A stretch of 64,000 nucleotides of DNA from Aeromonas popoffii (GCF_000820025.1 NZ_CDBI01000057.1:54946-118945), one strand, 5' to 3'; numbered from the stretch's first letter, positions 44,435 to 53,935 are shown. A program made the numbers and translations. Notes: generated from the letters alone by a model not told the origin.

Positions 44435-44752
44435 ATGGTCCTCTCAACCACCCCCACTTTGGAAGGCAAGACCATTCGTGAATATCGCGGCATCGTCGTT
44501 GGCGAAGCCATCCTCGGCGCCAACATCTTCAAGGATCTGTTTGCCGGGATCCGCGACATCATAGGCGGCCGCTCCGGTGCTTACGAAAAAGAGCTGGCCC
44601 GTGCCCGCGAGATTGCCTTCGATGAGCTGAAAGAACGTGCCCGCGCACTGGGGGCCAATGCGGTGGTCGGCATCGATATCGACTACGAGGTGGTGGGGCA
44701 AAACGGCAGCATGCTGATGGTCAGCATCAGCGGTACCGCCGTGTTGGTCTGA
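44435..44752 (+). CDS. ybjQ: YbjQ family protein (UPF0145)
   Basis: 105 aa cytosolic protein forming small pentameric assemblies in solved homologues; function unknown. Family signatures are [36 protein letters not shown], given here in parts as [11 protein letters not shown] and [11 protein letters not shown], plus [15 protein letters not shown] and [11 protein letters not shown]. The length is standard. AAGGAA precedes the ATG. It stands alone between the toxin operon and a peptidase, with its own terminator. Confidence 0.92.
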   Translation: MVLSTTPTLEGKTIREYRGIVVGEAILGANIFKDLFAGIRDIIGGRSGAYEKELARAREIAFDELKERARALGANAVVGIDIDYEVVGQNGSMLMVSISGTAVLV

Positions 44753-44761
44753 TCCCGTGAG

Positions 44762-44804
44762 AAAACTGAAAAACCGGCAACCAGCTGTCGGTTTTTCAGT
44801 TTTT
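44762..44804 (+). terminator. terminator of ybjQ
   Basis: AAAACTGAAAAACCG / CGGTTTTTCAGTTTT, a 15-bp stem ending in a T-run. Confidence 0.85.
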
Positions 44805-45077
44805 GCGCCCCGGTGTCGGTGGATGGCGACCGATCCGCTACCTGCTCTTGATGGTCAGCCTCCATACGCAGTGCGGCTCTAAACCGACGAGCGAGTAGAT
44901 CGTTCAGCACCCCCATGCTTGGGCTTGAGCCCGTGATCATCCACCGGTTGGAGCTGACCAGTACGTTGACGCTGTCATCTTTTCCTGGTGACGGCAGGGT
45001 CATGGAGTGGCTATTATGAGTCCTCTTTTGTGGGCGCCATGCCCTGGATGGCCATATTCGGAACAGGATTTCTTGCG

Positions 45078-46091
45078 ATGACGTTACTCAAGCCGCCAGG
45101 GCTTAAACCTGGCGATACCATAGGTTTTTTCTCCCCCTCCAGCGCGGCCACGGCCTGGGCGCCACATCGCTTTGCTCGCGCAAGGGCTTTTCTGGAAGCG
45201 CAGGGCTTCAGGCTCAAGGCGGGCAGCCTGACCGGCCAGCAGGATCACTGGCGATCCGGCTCCATCGCTGCGCGGGCCGAAGAGCTCAATGCCCTTATTC
45301 GCGACCCCGAGGTGCGCTGCATCATGTCGGTGATTGGCGGCAGCAATTCCAACTCCCTGTTGCCCTATCTCGATTTTGATGCGCTCAAACGGGATCCCAA
45401 GATCATCATCGGCTACTCGGACGTGACGGCCCTGCTGCTCGGCATTTATGCCAAAACCGGCCTCGTTACCTTTTATGGCCCGGCGCTGGTGGCCTCGTTC
45501 GGTGAATTGTCACCGCTGGTGGATGAGACCCTGGCCGGGTTTAGCCAGATCTGCCTGGCTGGTGGGGGCGCCGTGCCTCATACCTTGCCGACCCCTGCCT
45601 ATTGGACCGACGAGCGGCTCGATTGGGAAAACCAGACGCGGGCCAAGCAGTGTCAGCCTAACCGGCAGATCTCGGTGGGGGCTGGTCGGGTGCGGGGACG
45701 GTTGGTGGGTGGCAACCTCAATACCATGGCGGGGATCTGGGACTCCCCCTATATGCCAGCCATCGCGCGCGGGGATATTCTGCTGCTGGAAGACAGCCTC
45801 TTGACAGCGGATACGGTGGAGCGCTCCTTTGCCCATCTCAAGCTGTGCGGGGTGTTTGACCGCATCGGCGCCCTGGTTCTCGGCAAGCACGAGCTGTTCG
45901 ATCATCAGGGCAGTGGCAAGCGGCCGCTCGATATCCTGCTGGAGGTCGTGGGGGAGCCGGCCTTTCCTATCCTGGCGGAGTTTGACTGCGCCCACACCCA
46001 CCCCATGCTGACCCTGCCTCTTGGCATCGAGGCTGAGCTGGATCTCGATGCCCAGACGCTCACCTTGTGCGAACCTTGGCTTGGCGAGTGA
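45078..46091 (+). CDS. S66 family carboxypeptidase (LdcA/MccF-like)
   Basis: 337 aa serine peptidase of the S66 family. Members include LD-carboxypeptidase A, which recycles murein tetrapeptides, and MccF, which inactivates microcin C. The nucleophile elbow is IIGYSDVTALLL, the N-terminal substrate region is GDTIGFFSPSS, and SVIGGSNSNSLLPYLDF and RGRLVGGNLNTMAGI are typical. The conserved Glu/His region lies near ILAEFDCAHTHPMLTLPLG. At 337 aa with an inserted TxAYWTDERLDWENQ-like loop it looks closer to the MccF-like branch than to E. coli LdcA. The start MTLLKPPGL has AGGA upstream. Confidence 0.86.
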   Translation: MTLLKPPGLKPGDTIGFFSPSSAATAWAPHRFARARAFLEAQGFRLKAGSLTGQQDHWRSGSIAARAEELNALIRDPEVRCIMSVIGGSNSNSLLPYLDFDALKRDPKIIIGYSDVTALLLGIYAKTGLVTFYGPALVASFGELSPLVDETLAGFSQICLAGGGAVPHTLPTPAYWTDERLDWENQTRAKQCQPNRQISVGAGRVRGRLVGGNLNTMAGIWDSPYMPAIARGDILLLEDSLLTADTVERSFAHLKLCGVFDRIGALVLGKHELFDHQGSGKRPLDILLEVVGEPAFPILAEFDCAHTHPMLTLPLGIEAELDLDAQTLTLCEPWLGE

Positions 46092-46113
46092 GTCATCCCG
46101 TCAACCGTAGTAT

Positions 46114-46143
46114 GCAAAGAGGCCGCAACAGCGGCCTCTTTGC
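46114..46143. terminator. hairpin between convergent genes
   Basis: GCAAAGAGGCCGC / GCGGCCTCTTTGC, loop AACA. It can serve both the S66 peptidase gene and the opposing membrane enzyme gene. Confidence 0.75.
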
Positions 46144-46160
46144 CGTTCTCAGGTTCGGGA

Positions 46161-48422
46161 TCAGGGCAGGGCATCGGGCCGGAAGCTGGCGCGGATCTGC
46201 GGCACCAGACTTGATGGGTCGAATCCCTTCTCTTCACCCAGCACAGGATGGAGCAGGGCCAGCTCCGGGATCGGGGTCAAGTCTCCCGCCAGCAGCTGGC
46301 GGGTGGCCTGGCCCATCTGGTAGAGCTGGCGCACAGGGGCAAACTGCTGCGCGAGTGAGATACCACCATCATTGCGGGTAAAGGCCATCATGGGGATCTG
46401 GTAAGTGGCATCGCGAGGCGGTTTGTCACCATGAATCCCCTTGCCTGCCGACATCAGGAACGGCTGGTGATCGCCAAAGGCTACCACCAGATACCGCTTG
46501 CCGGACTGGTCCAGAGTCTTGAGCAGCCGCTCCAGCGAGGCCATGGCATCCACCACGCCCGTGTAGTAGGTGTTGAGCAGCTGGCGCTCTGCCGCGCTCT
46601 GATCAGGGCAGGCCTTGTCGAGTTGTTGGGCCTGATAGCGATCCCCGTCGAAGGGGCCATGGCCCTGCATGGTGACCGCATAGGCAAACAATGGCTGGTT
46701 ATCCTGTTCGCTGCGCTTGAGCAGGTGATCGATCAGGGCATCATCCGAGATATAGAGCCCTTTATGTTCGAGCGTGGTGAAGTGGCTATCGAACCAGCGC
46801 TCCTCGTAACCAAGGGCCGGGATCGCCTTGGCGCGGCCCCAGAACTTCTCCACATAGGGGTGGGCAAACAGGGTCTTGTAGCCACTTTGCTTGGCACTTT
46901 GCGCAAGGCCGGGCACCTGCTCGGAGAGGTAGTAGTAGGGCACGACCCCTTGCCTGAGCAGTCCCACCGGCAGGCCCGTGTTCATCTCGAATTCGGCCAG
47001 CACCGTCATGCCGCCCGTGGTGGGAGAGTGGATGGTCTTGTGCCACTGCTGCACGCTGGCGGGCAGGCTCAGGGTAGGGGGTGGGGCGCAGATCTTGCCC
47101 TGCCAACCGAGCCAGAGCGACTCGTACTGCAGCACTATCACCAGATCGAAGCGGGGGGGTTGCACCTCGCTCGCATGGCTGAGCTGGGGAGTGAACTCGT
47201 TGATCTGCAAGGGGTAGCGAAACACGCTGCCGTTTTGCAGCATCTCGTCCACCAGATTGAACAGGTAGAGGCCAGGGCCGGCCCGTATGATGTCCCTGTG
47301 ATAGTTGACCGCCCTGTCCACGTAGCGAATGTTGGCTCCCAGCAGCTTGTTGCCGGTCTGGGTAGCGAATACACACAGAGCAAAGAAGGCGGCGGTGGCG
47401 GCGGCGGTGCGCAGGATCCAGCGTGACAGGGCGAAACGCCAGCAGAGAAACAGCAGCAGGCTGGCGCCCAGCACTGGCAACACGGGATGTTGCCCCAACA
47501 GGATACGCAGCAGCGCCAGCAGGTTGCCGAGATCGTCCCCGCCCAGCGGCACCCCGTAGATGGCAATTTTCATGAAGTTGGCGAGCAAACCGATTCCGGA
47601 AAGTGCGGTAAAGACCAGCCCCATGTAAAGATTGAAACCCGCCAGTGCACACAGGCTCCAGCCCAGCACCATGCTGCCCCAGGCGAGGTAGTAGTGCTCG
47701 GGCCTGAAACCGGACCAGAGCAGAAATTCCCCCAGTTTGAACACCACGAAGCCGTGCAGTAGCACGAAGGTGAGGTTGCCGAGCAGCAGGCTGCCGATGA
47801 TCCGCCAGCGCAAGCTGCGTCTGAGGCGGGGCAGCACGGTTCTGAGCACGGCGGCGCTCAGGGCCAGCACCAGCACCATACTGGTGAAGAGGTAGCTGAG
47901 GTTGAAGCCCTGCTCCGGCAGGGTCTGCAGGATCTGGCTGAAGTCTGCGCTCTCGGGGCGATCCGCCAGCAGCAGGCCGATCCGCAGCTGATAGCGGCTG
48001 GAAAGGGCATCGTCTGGCGCCCTTAGTGTGCTGTTGAGATCTAGGGTACAGCGGGTTTCGCGGCACACCTGCCGCTTGTATACCGCTTGATTCAGTTGAT
48101 CGATCCGCTCCCCCCGTTCGTTGAGCAACTCCACCCGAACCCTGTCCCCTTCCTGCAGCGGCCCCTGCAACTGCCACTGGCTGCGTACCACCAGGTAGAG
48201 GCCTCGGCTGTCGCTCTTGTAGAGCAGGGCGTGACGGGTGAGGGTGGCGATCGGCTGATCGGCAGGCCCCAGTACCAGCGGCTGGGCCCGACCTAGCCAG
48301 CTGCCGGGATTAATCAGCGGCAGTATCAGGGTCAGCAGCAGCAGCGCGGCCAGCACGCCAAGCAGCAGAGAGGGCAGGCTGGGTACCCTGGCTGACAAGC
48401 GTGCTGAAGGGGGGACTTTCAT
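46161..48422 (-). CDS. LTA synthase-like membrane transferase (sulfatase fold)
   Basis: 753 aa inner-membrane protein. After one N-terminal helix there is a non-membrane region (about 45-165), then several helices (about 170-375) and a C-terminal periplasmic alkaline-phosphatase/sulfatase-fold domain. Catalytic-type motifs are VIVLQYES, SPTTGGMTVLAEFEMNTGLP (probable nucleophile Thr), FAHPYVEKFWGR, TMQGHGPF and VVAFGDHQPF. Relatives transfer phosphoglycerol or phosphoethanolamine to glucans or lipids (LtaS, OpgB, EptA-type). The extra domain between the first and second helices is unusual. The substrate is unknown. Confidence 0.82.
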   Translation of the reverse strand: MKVPPSARLSARVPSLPSLLLGVLAALLLLTLILPLINPGSWLGRAQPLVLGPADQPIATLTRHALLYKSDSRGLYLVVRSQWQLQGPLQEGDRVRVELLNERGERIDQLNQAVYKRQVCRETRCTLDLNSTLRAPDDALSSRYQLRIGLLLADRPESADFSQILQTLPEQGFNLSYLFTSMVLVLALSAAVLRTVLPRLRRSLRWRIIGSLLLGNLTFVLLHGFVVFKLGEFLLWSGFRPEHYYLAWGSMVLGWSLCALAGFNLYMGLVFTALSGIGLLANFMKIAIYGVPLGGDDLGNLLALLRILLGQHPVLPVLGASLLLFLCWRFALSRWILRTAAATAAFFALCVFATQTGNKLLGANIRYVDRAVNYHRDIIRAGPGLYLFNLVDEMLQNGSVFRYPLQINEFTPQLSHASEVQPPRFDLVIVLQYESLWLGWQGKICAPPPTLSLPASVQQWHKTIHSPTTGGMTVLAEFEMNTGLPVGLLRQGVVPYYYLSEQVPGLAQSAKQSGYKTLFAHPYVEKFWGRAKAIPALGYEERWFDSHFTTLEHKGLYISDDALIDHLLKRSEQDNQPLFAYAVTMQGHGPFDGDRYQAQQLDKACPDQSAAERQLLNTYYTGVVDAMASLERLLKTLDQSGKRYLVVAFGDHQPFLMSAGKGIHGDKPPRDATYQIPMMAFTRNDGGISLAQQFAPVRQLYQMGQATRQLLAGDLTPIPELALLHPVLGEEKGFDPSSLVPQIRASFRPDALP

Positions 48423-48504
48423 ATGAGCTCATCCTTTGAGCGAGTGATGACGGCAACTGGCTGCTGCATTTAATTTGACCCGATGGTGGGGGGCTTGTTC
48501 CTTG

Positions 48505-48618
48505 TTGTCAATTTAATGACAAGACAATGAATATGTCGTGACCATGAAGCCATGCAAACTGTGATCCGGATCGGACGGTCACACTCATTCTGTGATGAAA
48601 GCGTCATCATGACGCTTT
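48505..48618. promoter_or_regulatory. palindromes in the divergent region before the kinase-like gene
   Basis: TTGTCA-ATTTAA-TGACAA (48505-48522) looks like an operator. AAAGCGTCA-TCA-TGACGCTTT (48598-48618) is a perfect 9-bp hairpin 59 bp before the plus-strand start. Their roles are unknown. Confidence 0.4.
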
Positions 48619-48676
48619 GCCTCTGGTCTGTGCCTGCCTTACTGCTTAGTCTCTCAATAATGATGGAGGTGCATGT

Positions 48677-49765
48677 ATGAATCCCAAGGTAGCGGCACGT
48701 CAGGCAAGATTGCTCCGCATGTTGGAGAGCAAGGAGGAGATCCGGATTGGGCGCGAGCGGGATTGCCCCTTGCCACTGGCGCAGCTGGTGAGGCTCAAGG
48801 CGGATCATCCCACCGTGCTCAAGGTGTATCGTCATGGCCTCACCGCCGAGGTGTTTCACCTCAAGGTGGAGGGACATCACTGGTGCCTGAAACGGCGCCG
48901 GCACGACTCCCTGGTGGCCAACGTCGATGGCAAGACCGCCTTCCTGACCGAGCTGGAGCGGCGACGCGAGATAGAGGCCCTGCGCGAGCTGCACCCCACC
49001 ATTCTCTCCAATGTGGTCTGTACCTGCTTCGGTTCGGCCCGGGCCGGGTTGCTTATCTCCCCCTGGCTGCGGGGCGTGCCTGTGCATGATCTCAACGAGC
49101 GCAATCTGGCCCAGATGCTGGCGGTGCAGGCCGAGCTTGCCCACTGGGGCTGGTTTGACTGGGATCCGAGCCCGGGCAACCTGCTCGACGATGGCCAGCA
49201 GATCACAGTGTTCGACTTTGGCTACATGTGGCCGTTCGATCCCCATCATGAATTCAACTCAAACGGTCTCGCCGATCCCCAGTTTCATGTGCCCGAGCGG
49301 CTGGAGACCCGCACTCTCTCGGGCCTCTGGCTTGACGAGCCGGACCCTCTGCCGCAATTTCGCTACTGGCGCGGCCTCTGCCTGAGTTGGGTGCAGCGCG
49401 AGCTGCAATACCTGACACGGGAGGGCGCCAGCGCCCCCGTGCTGGCCCGCTTGCAGGGCTTGCAGGGGGAGTGGAGCTCGGCACTGGCCAGCGACGCGGC
49501 GCTCGCCGCCAACTGGTGGCGCGACATGTATCGCAGCCACAGGCTCGACATCCAGGATGATCTCAGCGGCAAGAGCTGCGGCCCGCTCACCCTGCGTCGG
49601 CTCGACTGGCTGGAGCGGGCGGTGACCGAGCACTTCGCCGAGCTGGTGGACAACTTGGGGCCGGACGAAGCCGGGCTCGACCAGGCGGCGCTGCTGGCCC
49701 GGCTTGCTGGCCTGCGCGAGGAGATCTGCGCCTGTCTGCTGCCGGTGCCCACCCTGGTGGTCTAA
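48677..49765 (+). CDS. kinase-fold (APH-like) protein of unknown substrate
   Basis: 362 aa. A protein-kinase-like core is suggested by the catalytic loop WGWFDWDPSPGNLLDDGQQI, with Asp and Asn five residues apart, and by the metal-binding DFG in VFDFGYMW. The N-lobe has KVYRHG and the possible ATP-lysine in HWCLKRRRHD. This combination is seen in aminoglycoside phosphotransferase and lipopolysaccharide kinase relatives. The C-terminal third (about 230-362) is helical without a recognised domain. No partner gene adjoins it. I do not recognise the exact family. Confidence 0.6.
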   Translation: MNPKVAARQARLLRMLESKEEIRIGRERDCPLPLAQLVRLKADHPTVLKVYRHGLTAEVFHLKVEGHHWCLKRRRHDSLVANVDGKTAFLTELERRREIEALRELHPTILSNVVCTCFGSARAGLLISPWLRGVPVHDLNERNLAQMLAVQAELAHWGWFDWDPSPGNLLDDGQQITVFDFGYMWPFDPHHEFNSNGLADPQFHVPERLETRTLSGLWLDEPDPLPQFRYWRGLCLSWVQRELQYLTREGASAPVLARLQGLQGEWSSALASDAALAANWWRDMYRSHRLDIQDDLSGKSCGPLTLRRLDWLERAVTEHFAELVDNLGPDEAGLDQAALLARLAGLREEICACLLPVPTLVV

Positions 49766-49807
49766 GCGGGCACGGGTATCTAGGTCGATGACACTCGTAG
49801 CAACGTA

Positions 49808-49834
49808 ATGAGGGGCACCCTGGGTGCCCCTCAT
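49808..49834. terminator. palindromic hairpin between kinase-like gene and lysC
   Basis: ATGAGGGGCACCC / GGGTGCCCCTCAT around a single central base. The T-tracts are poor, but it lies exactly between two convergent genes. Confidence 0.55.
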
Positions 49835-49860
49835 TTATGCAGTGTCAAATCCCGGCTGGC

Positions 49861-51213
49861 TCAGTCGAGCAGCTCCTGGTGGAGGCGGTTGACGATGTGG
49901 CCAGCCTCCTCTTCCTTGACCAGGAAGCAGAGGTTATGGGTGCTGGCGCCGTAACAGATCATACGGATATTGTGCTCGCGGATGGCGTCAAAGACCTGGC
50001 TGCCCACCCCGGCCGCCTCGCTCATGCGGTTGCCGATGAGTGCCACCAGGGCCAGCCCGGTTTCGACCTTTACCTTGCACAGCTGACCCAGCTCGGCCAG
50101 CACCTTGTCACTGAGCATGGGTTCGCCGTTGCTCTGGCTGCCGGTGTGATCCAGGGTGAGCGACACGTTCACCTCCGACGTGGTGATGAGATCCACCGAG
50201 ATGCGGTGACGGGCCAGGATGCCAAACACCTCGGCCAGGAAGCCATAGGCGTGGAACATGTTGAGGCTGTGCAGGGTGACCAGCACCTGCTGGCGGCGCA
50301 GGGCCACGGCGCGAAACAGCGGGCTGGTGCGGGTGCTGGCACGGATCCAGGTGCCGCCGGCCGCCGGATCCTTGGCCGAGCCGACAAACACGGGTATGTC
50401 CTGGCGTACCGCAGGCTGCAGGGTGGCCGGGTGCAGTACCTTGGCGCCGAAGGTGGCCATCTCGGCCGCCTCGACGAAGCTTATTTCGGGGATGGGGCGG
50501 GCGCGGGTGACGAGGCGCGGATCCGTGGTGTAGATACCGGGCACGTCGGTCCAGATCTCTATGCTGCTCGCATCCAGCGCTTCGGCAAGCAGTGCTGCGC
50601 TGTAATCGGAACCGCCCCGACCCAAGGTGGTGGTGCGACCGTCGGCATCCGAGCCGATGAAGCCCTGGGTGATGATGAGGCTGTCGCCGAGCAGGGGGGC
50701 CAACGCCTGCTGGCAGAGGACGCGGGTGGCGGCGAGATCCACGGTCGCCTTGCCAAAGCGGCTGTCGGTGCGCATCAGCTGACGTACATCCTGCCAGTGA
50801 GCCTTGACGCCGCGCTGGCGCAGCAGCTCGTGAAAGAGGCGGGTGGACATCTGCTCGCCGCAGGCGATGAGGCGATCGGCCAGCTCGGCATCCGTATGCT
50901 GACTGGCCTGGCGCGCCATGGTGCGGATCTCGCTGAGGGTGGCATGGATCAGGGTACTCACATCGCTTGGGTCGCCCAGCGCCGTCAGTATGGCCTGCTG
51001 GATCTCGGCCAGTTTAGCCAGCTGAGCCTCCTGGCCAGCCTCGTCCAGATCGCCCTGGGCAAGTGCCACCAGCAGGTTGGTGACACCGGCGCTGGCGCTC
51101 AGGACCACCACCCGGGTGGCCGGATTGGCCAGCACCACGTCGGCGCAATGGTTCATGGCTGCGGCATTGGCGACACTGGTTCCGCCAAACTTGGCGACAT
51201 TGATCGGGCTCAT
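49861..51213 (-). CDS. lysC: lysine-sensitive aspartate kinase III
   Basis: 450 aa (E. coli LysC 449). It phosphorylates aspartate, the first step to lysine, threonine and methionine. The kinase domain starts NVAKFGGTSVANAAAM and includes GFIGSDADGRTTTLGRGGSDYSAAL, given here as TTTLGRGGSDYSAAL, and EIWTDVPGIYTTDPR. Two ACT domains follow (about 300-450), the site of lysine feedback. It is a single-function enzyme without a homoserine dehydrogenase part. GGAG lies before the ATG. Expression is controlled by the lysine riboswitch in its leader. Confidence 0.96.
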   Translation of the reverse strand: MSPINVAKFGGTSVANAAAMNHCADVVLANPATRVVVLSASAGVTNLLVALAQGDLDEAGQEAQLAKLAEIQQAILTALGDPSDVSTLIHATLSEIRTMARQASQHTDAELADRLIACGEQMSTRLFHELLRQRGVKAHWQDVRQLMRTDSRFGKATVDLAATRVLCQQALAPLLGDSLIITQGFIGSDADGRTTTLGRGGSDYSAALLAEALDASSIEIWTDVPGIYTTDPRLVTRARPIPEISFVEAAEMATFGAKVLHPATLQPAVRQDIPVFVGSAKDPAAGGTWIRASTRTSPLFRAVALRRQQVLVTLHSLNMFHAYGFLAEVFGILARHRISVDLITTSEVNVSLTLDHTGSQSNGEPMLSDKVLAELGQLCKVKVETGLALVALIGNRMSEAAGVGSQVFDAIREHNIRMICYGASTHNLCFLVKEEEAGHIVNRLHQELLD

Positions 51214-51306
51214 TGCTTACTCCTGTCTTAATTGAAAAATCTGGATCCATCGGGCAAAAAGAGAGGAGGAGGCTGAAAATGGCAGGAATCAGAGAAGCTA
51301 TCCCGG

Positions 51307-51523
51307 CCAGAAGCACTCCACCTGCAGAGCCCATCCCGTACCAGCCCCTTGTGGGGCTCGGTGGGGGATGACCACTACCGATGACAGCCCGGGGGATTCA
51401 GCCCCCGCAGCCGACGTTGAGGTATCCAGTTGCCTCACTCGTCTCGGCGCTGCTCCCCCTGACCCAAGTTCATCGGACGCTGGTGTCCTTCCTCGGGCTG
51501 CCTGGGCAGCGCTCCTCTTCTGG
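51307..51523 (-). ncRNA. lysine riboswitch (L box) of lysC
   Basis: Closely follows the E. coli lysC leader: the P1 strand CCAGAAG (51517-51523) pairs with CTTCTGG (51307-51313). In between come GAGGAGCGCTGCCCAGGCAGC, GGGGGAGCAGCGCCGA, CGTCGGCTGCGGGGGCTGAA and GGCTGTCATCGG, the conserved core blocks. About 94 nt lie between P1 and the lysC start. No strong terminator is seen there, so translational or mRNA-decay control is likely, as in E. coli. Confidence 0.92.
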
Positions 51524-51551
51524 CTCCACCGCAGGCGGTGGAGTACAATTA

Positions 51552-51581
51552 GAAATACCCTGCGCTGGATTGCACTGTCAA
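51552..51581 (-). promoter_or_regulatory. promoter of lysC
   Basis: TTGACA (51576-51581 on the complement), 18-bp spacer, TATTTC (51552-51557). The predicted start is near 51546, giving a leader beginning GTACTCC, as in E. coli lysC. Confidence 0.65.
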
Positions 51582-51635
51582 TCGAGATTGTGAAAAAGTT
51601 AACAATCGGCGACAACCCGACACAAGATCAATAAC

Positions 51636-52964
51636 TTACGAAATGGTCTTTGACAAAACTTTAGAGCGGCGCTGCCAGTTGTAGAAGTGCTGCCGTTCCA
51701 CTGGCAGGTCTTCCACCTCCAGTGGATCGAAGCCCCGTTCCCGGAACCAGTGAATGGAGCGGGTGGTGAGCACGAACAAACGGCGAATGCCGAGCCGCTT
51801 GGCCCGCTCGGCCACCTTGGCTACCAGCTGATCCCCCCGGTTTGAGTTGCGATACTCGGGGTGAATGGCGACGCAGGCCATCTCCGCCATCGCCTCTTCC
51901 ATGAAGCAGTAGAGCGCCGCGCAGCCGATGATGAGGCCGTCGCGCTCTATGATGGTGAACTTGTCGATCTCCATCTCCAGCTGCTCGCGGGAGCGGCGCA
52001 CCAGGATCCCTTCTTCCTCCAGCGGGCGGATGAGATCGAGAATGCCGCCGATATCTTCTATGGTGGCGGCGCGGGCCCGCTCGGCACTTTCTCGCACAAT
52101 CTGGGTACCAAGGCCGTCGCGGCTGAACAGCTCCTGCAGCATGGCGCCGTCATCCTGATAGCTCACCAGATGGGAGCGGGGCACGCCGCCACGGCAGGAG
52201 GCAATGGCCGCGCGCAGGTAGCGGGCGGTACCGGACATCTCTTCCCCTGCTTGCTCCAGCTCCACCAGCAGCTCTTCGGCCTGCTCGGGGAAGAGCTCGG
52301 AGATGGCCTCGCCATGTCTGTCCATCACCCCTTGAGTGCTGCTGAAACAGATGAGCTTGTCTGCTTTCAGATCCACCGCCACCCGGCGGGCGACCTCTTC
52401 CGAGCTCAGGTTGAAGCTCTCGCCGGTGACCGAGCAGCCGATGGGGGAGATGAGCACCAGGCTCTTCTTATCCAGCTGGCGGGTGATCCCCTCCACGTCG
52501 ATGCGGCGTACCCGACCGCTGTGGCAAAAATCGATGCCATCATCTACCCCCAGCGGCTGGGCGGTGACGAAGTTGCCGCTCACCACGCTGATGCGCGCCC
52601 CCTGCATGGGGGTGTTGGCCAGCCCCATGGAGAGCTGGGCGGTGATGTCGTACTGCAGGCCGCCACACACCTGTTTGATGATGGTGAAGCTGGCATCATC
52701 CGTGACCCGGATCCGTCTGTGGTACTGGGCCTCGATACCGGCGCGAGCCAGCGCCTCATCATTTTGCGGGCGTGAGCCAAACACCAGCACCAGGCGAATA
52801 CCCAAGGTCTGTAGCAGGGCGATATCGCTGACGATATTGGCAAAATTGGGGTGGCAGATGGCTTCCCCGCCCATCATCAGCACGAAGGTGGCACCTCTGT
52901 GCACGTTGACATAGGGGGTAGACTGCCGAAAGGCATAGACCAGGCTGGGTTCACGTTCACGCAC
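51636..52964 (-). CDS. argA: N-acetylglutamate synthase ArgA
   Basis: 442 aa (E. coli 443). It acetylates glutamate, the first step of arginine synthesis. The N-terminal amino-acid-kinase-like domain (about 1-280, with [17 protein letters not shown] and [13 protein letters not shown]) senses arginine; the C-terminal GNAT domain has [17 protein letters not shown] and [16 protein letters not shown]. The GTG at 52964 was chosen: it gives the E. coli length and N-terminus ([15 protein letters not shown] beside MVKERKTELVEGFRHS). A GTG at 53021 in the same frame would place coding sequence across the ArgR box. Confidence 0.93.
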   Translation of the reverse strand: MREREPSLVYAFRQSTPYVNVHRGATFVLMMGGEAICHPNFANIVSDIALLQTLGIRLVLVFGSRPQNDEALARAGIEAQYHRRIRVTDDASFTIIKQVCGGLQYDITAQLSMGLANTPMQGARISVVSGNFVTAQPLGVDDGIDFCHSGRVRRIDVEGITRQLDKKSLVLISPIGCSVTGESFNLSSEEVARRVAVDLKADKLICFSSTQGVMDRHGEAISELFPEQAEELLVELEQAGEEMSGTARYLRAAIASCRGGVPRSHLVSYQDDGAMLQELFSRDGLGTQIVRESAERARAATIEDIGGILDLIRPLEEEGILVRRSREQLEMEIDKFTIIERDGLIIGCAALYCFMEEAMAEMACVAIHPEYRNSNRGDQLVAKVAERAKRLGIRRLFVLTTRSIHWFRERGFDPLEVEDLPVERQHFYNWQRRSKVLSKTIS

Positions 52965-53006
52965 TTGAGGCTTCTTCCATAAAAAAACAGCAATGGGCTC
53001 AATATA

Positions 53007-53020
53007 TGAAAATAAATTCA
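53007..53020. promoter_or_regulatory. ArgR operator (ARG box) of argA
   Basis: TGAAAATAAATTCA matches the ARG-box consensus TGAAT-N4-ATTCA with one mismatch. A weaker AT-rich half-site (TAAATATTGATTTTTA, about 53032-53047) follows where a second box is expected. Confidence 0.6.
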
Positions 53021-53234
53021 CAAATCAAGACTAAATATTGATTTTTACGTTTTTTGCCACCATTTGGGCTGACAGGGGATGAGGGACCTCATCGGGCGAT
53101 TGCCGGGTGCTGAAGGATGCCGCTACCCCAGCGTGGCTGCGGCCTTGGTTGATCCCGGCTCATAACCTGTTATCTTCGAGACTCCTTTTCGTCAGCTGTG
53201 CAATCGCACAGGTTTTTATACAAGGACAGGGTTC

Positions 53235-53867
53235 ATGGAACAGATTATTTCACCGGCAGACGCGCTGCCGGGACGCCGCGAGACGATGGTGATTGGCCAG
53301 CAACATGCGGTCAATGGCCACCTGACCCAGGGCCCCTGGCCTGAAGAGATGGCGGTAGCCTGGTTTGGCATGGGCTGTTTCTGGGGGGTGGAGCGCCTGT
53401 TTTGGCAACAGCCCGGGGTTTACTCCACCGCAGCCGGTTATCAGGGCGGTGTTACCCAGAATCCGACCTACAAAGAGGTGTGCAGCGGGCTGACCGGCCA
53501 TGCCGAGACGGTGCAGGTGGTATTTGATCCCAAGGTGATCAGCTACGGCGATCTGCTCAAGCTGTTCTGGGAGCAGCATGATCCGGCCCAGGGTATGCGC
53601 CAGGGCGGTGACATCGGCACCCAGTACCGGTCGGTGATCTTCTATGCCGACGAGAGCCAGCAGGTCATCGCCCAGCAGAGCATGGCGGCCTATCAACAGG
53701 CCATGATGGCCAGTGGTGACAGCCGCGCCATCAGTACCCGCATCTTGCCGCTGGCGCCCTTTTATTACGCAGAGGATTACCATCAGCAATATCTGGAGAA
53801 GAACCCGGAAGGGTATTGCGGACTGGGTGGCATAGGTGTCTGTTTGCCGCCGAGCCTGACTCGCTAA
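53235..53867 (+). CDS. msrA: peptide methionine (S)-S-oxide reductase
   Basis: 210 aa (E. coli MsrA 212). It repairs oxidised methionine in proteins using thioredoxin. The catalytic motif is GMGCFWGVE near residue 47-54, followed by [22 protein letters not shown] (in two parts [10 protein letters not shown] and [11 protein letters not shown]) and DIGTQYRS. The C-terminal cysteines in [10 protein letters not shown] provide the resolving disulfide. The N-terminal extension (about 40 residues) is as in E. coli. AGGACAGG precedes the ATG. It is divergent from argA and ends in a terminator. Confidence 0.96.
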   Translation: MEQIISPADALPGRRETMVIGQQHAVNGHLTQGPWPEEMAVAWFGMGCFWGVERLFWQQPGVYSTAAGYQGGVTQNPTYKEVCSGLTGHAETVQVVFDPKVISYGDLLKLFWEQHDPAQGMRQGGDIGTQYRSVIFYADESQQVIAQQSMAAYQQAMMASGDSRAISTRILPLAPFYYAEDYHQQYLEKNPEGYCGLGGIGVCLPPSLTR

Positions 53868-53912
53868 GAGGCTGTGCCGCGTTCGACAACGCCCTGTTTA
53901 CCATATGAAAAA

Positions 53913-53935
53913 GAGCTGCATTTGCGGCTTTTTTT
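53913..53935 (+). terminator. terminator of msrA
   Basis: AGCTGC / GCGGCT (one G-U pair), loop ATTT, then seven T. Confidence 0.75.

Noticed and set aside
44683..45003. Minus-strand frame of 106 codons between ybjQ and the S66 peptidase gene
   Set aside because: Overlaps ybjQ and its terminator, lacks a ribosome site and resembles nothing; the remaining 44805-45077 stretch shows no gene.
48559..48596. TGTGA/TCACA half-sites suggestive of a CRP site
   Set aside because: The spacing between half-sites is wrong (14 bp, or 7 bp in inverted orientation) for CRP, which needs 6 bp in the TGTGA-N6-TCACA arrangement.
51368..51634. Plus-strand frame of 88 codons upstream of lysC
   Set aside because: It lies over the lysine riboswitch and lysC promoter on the other strand; no ribosome site or similarity.
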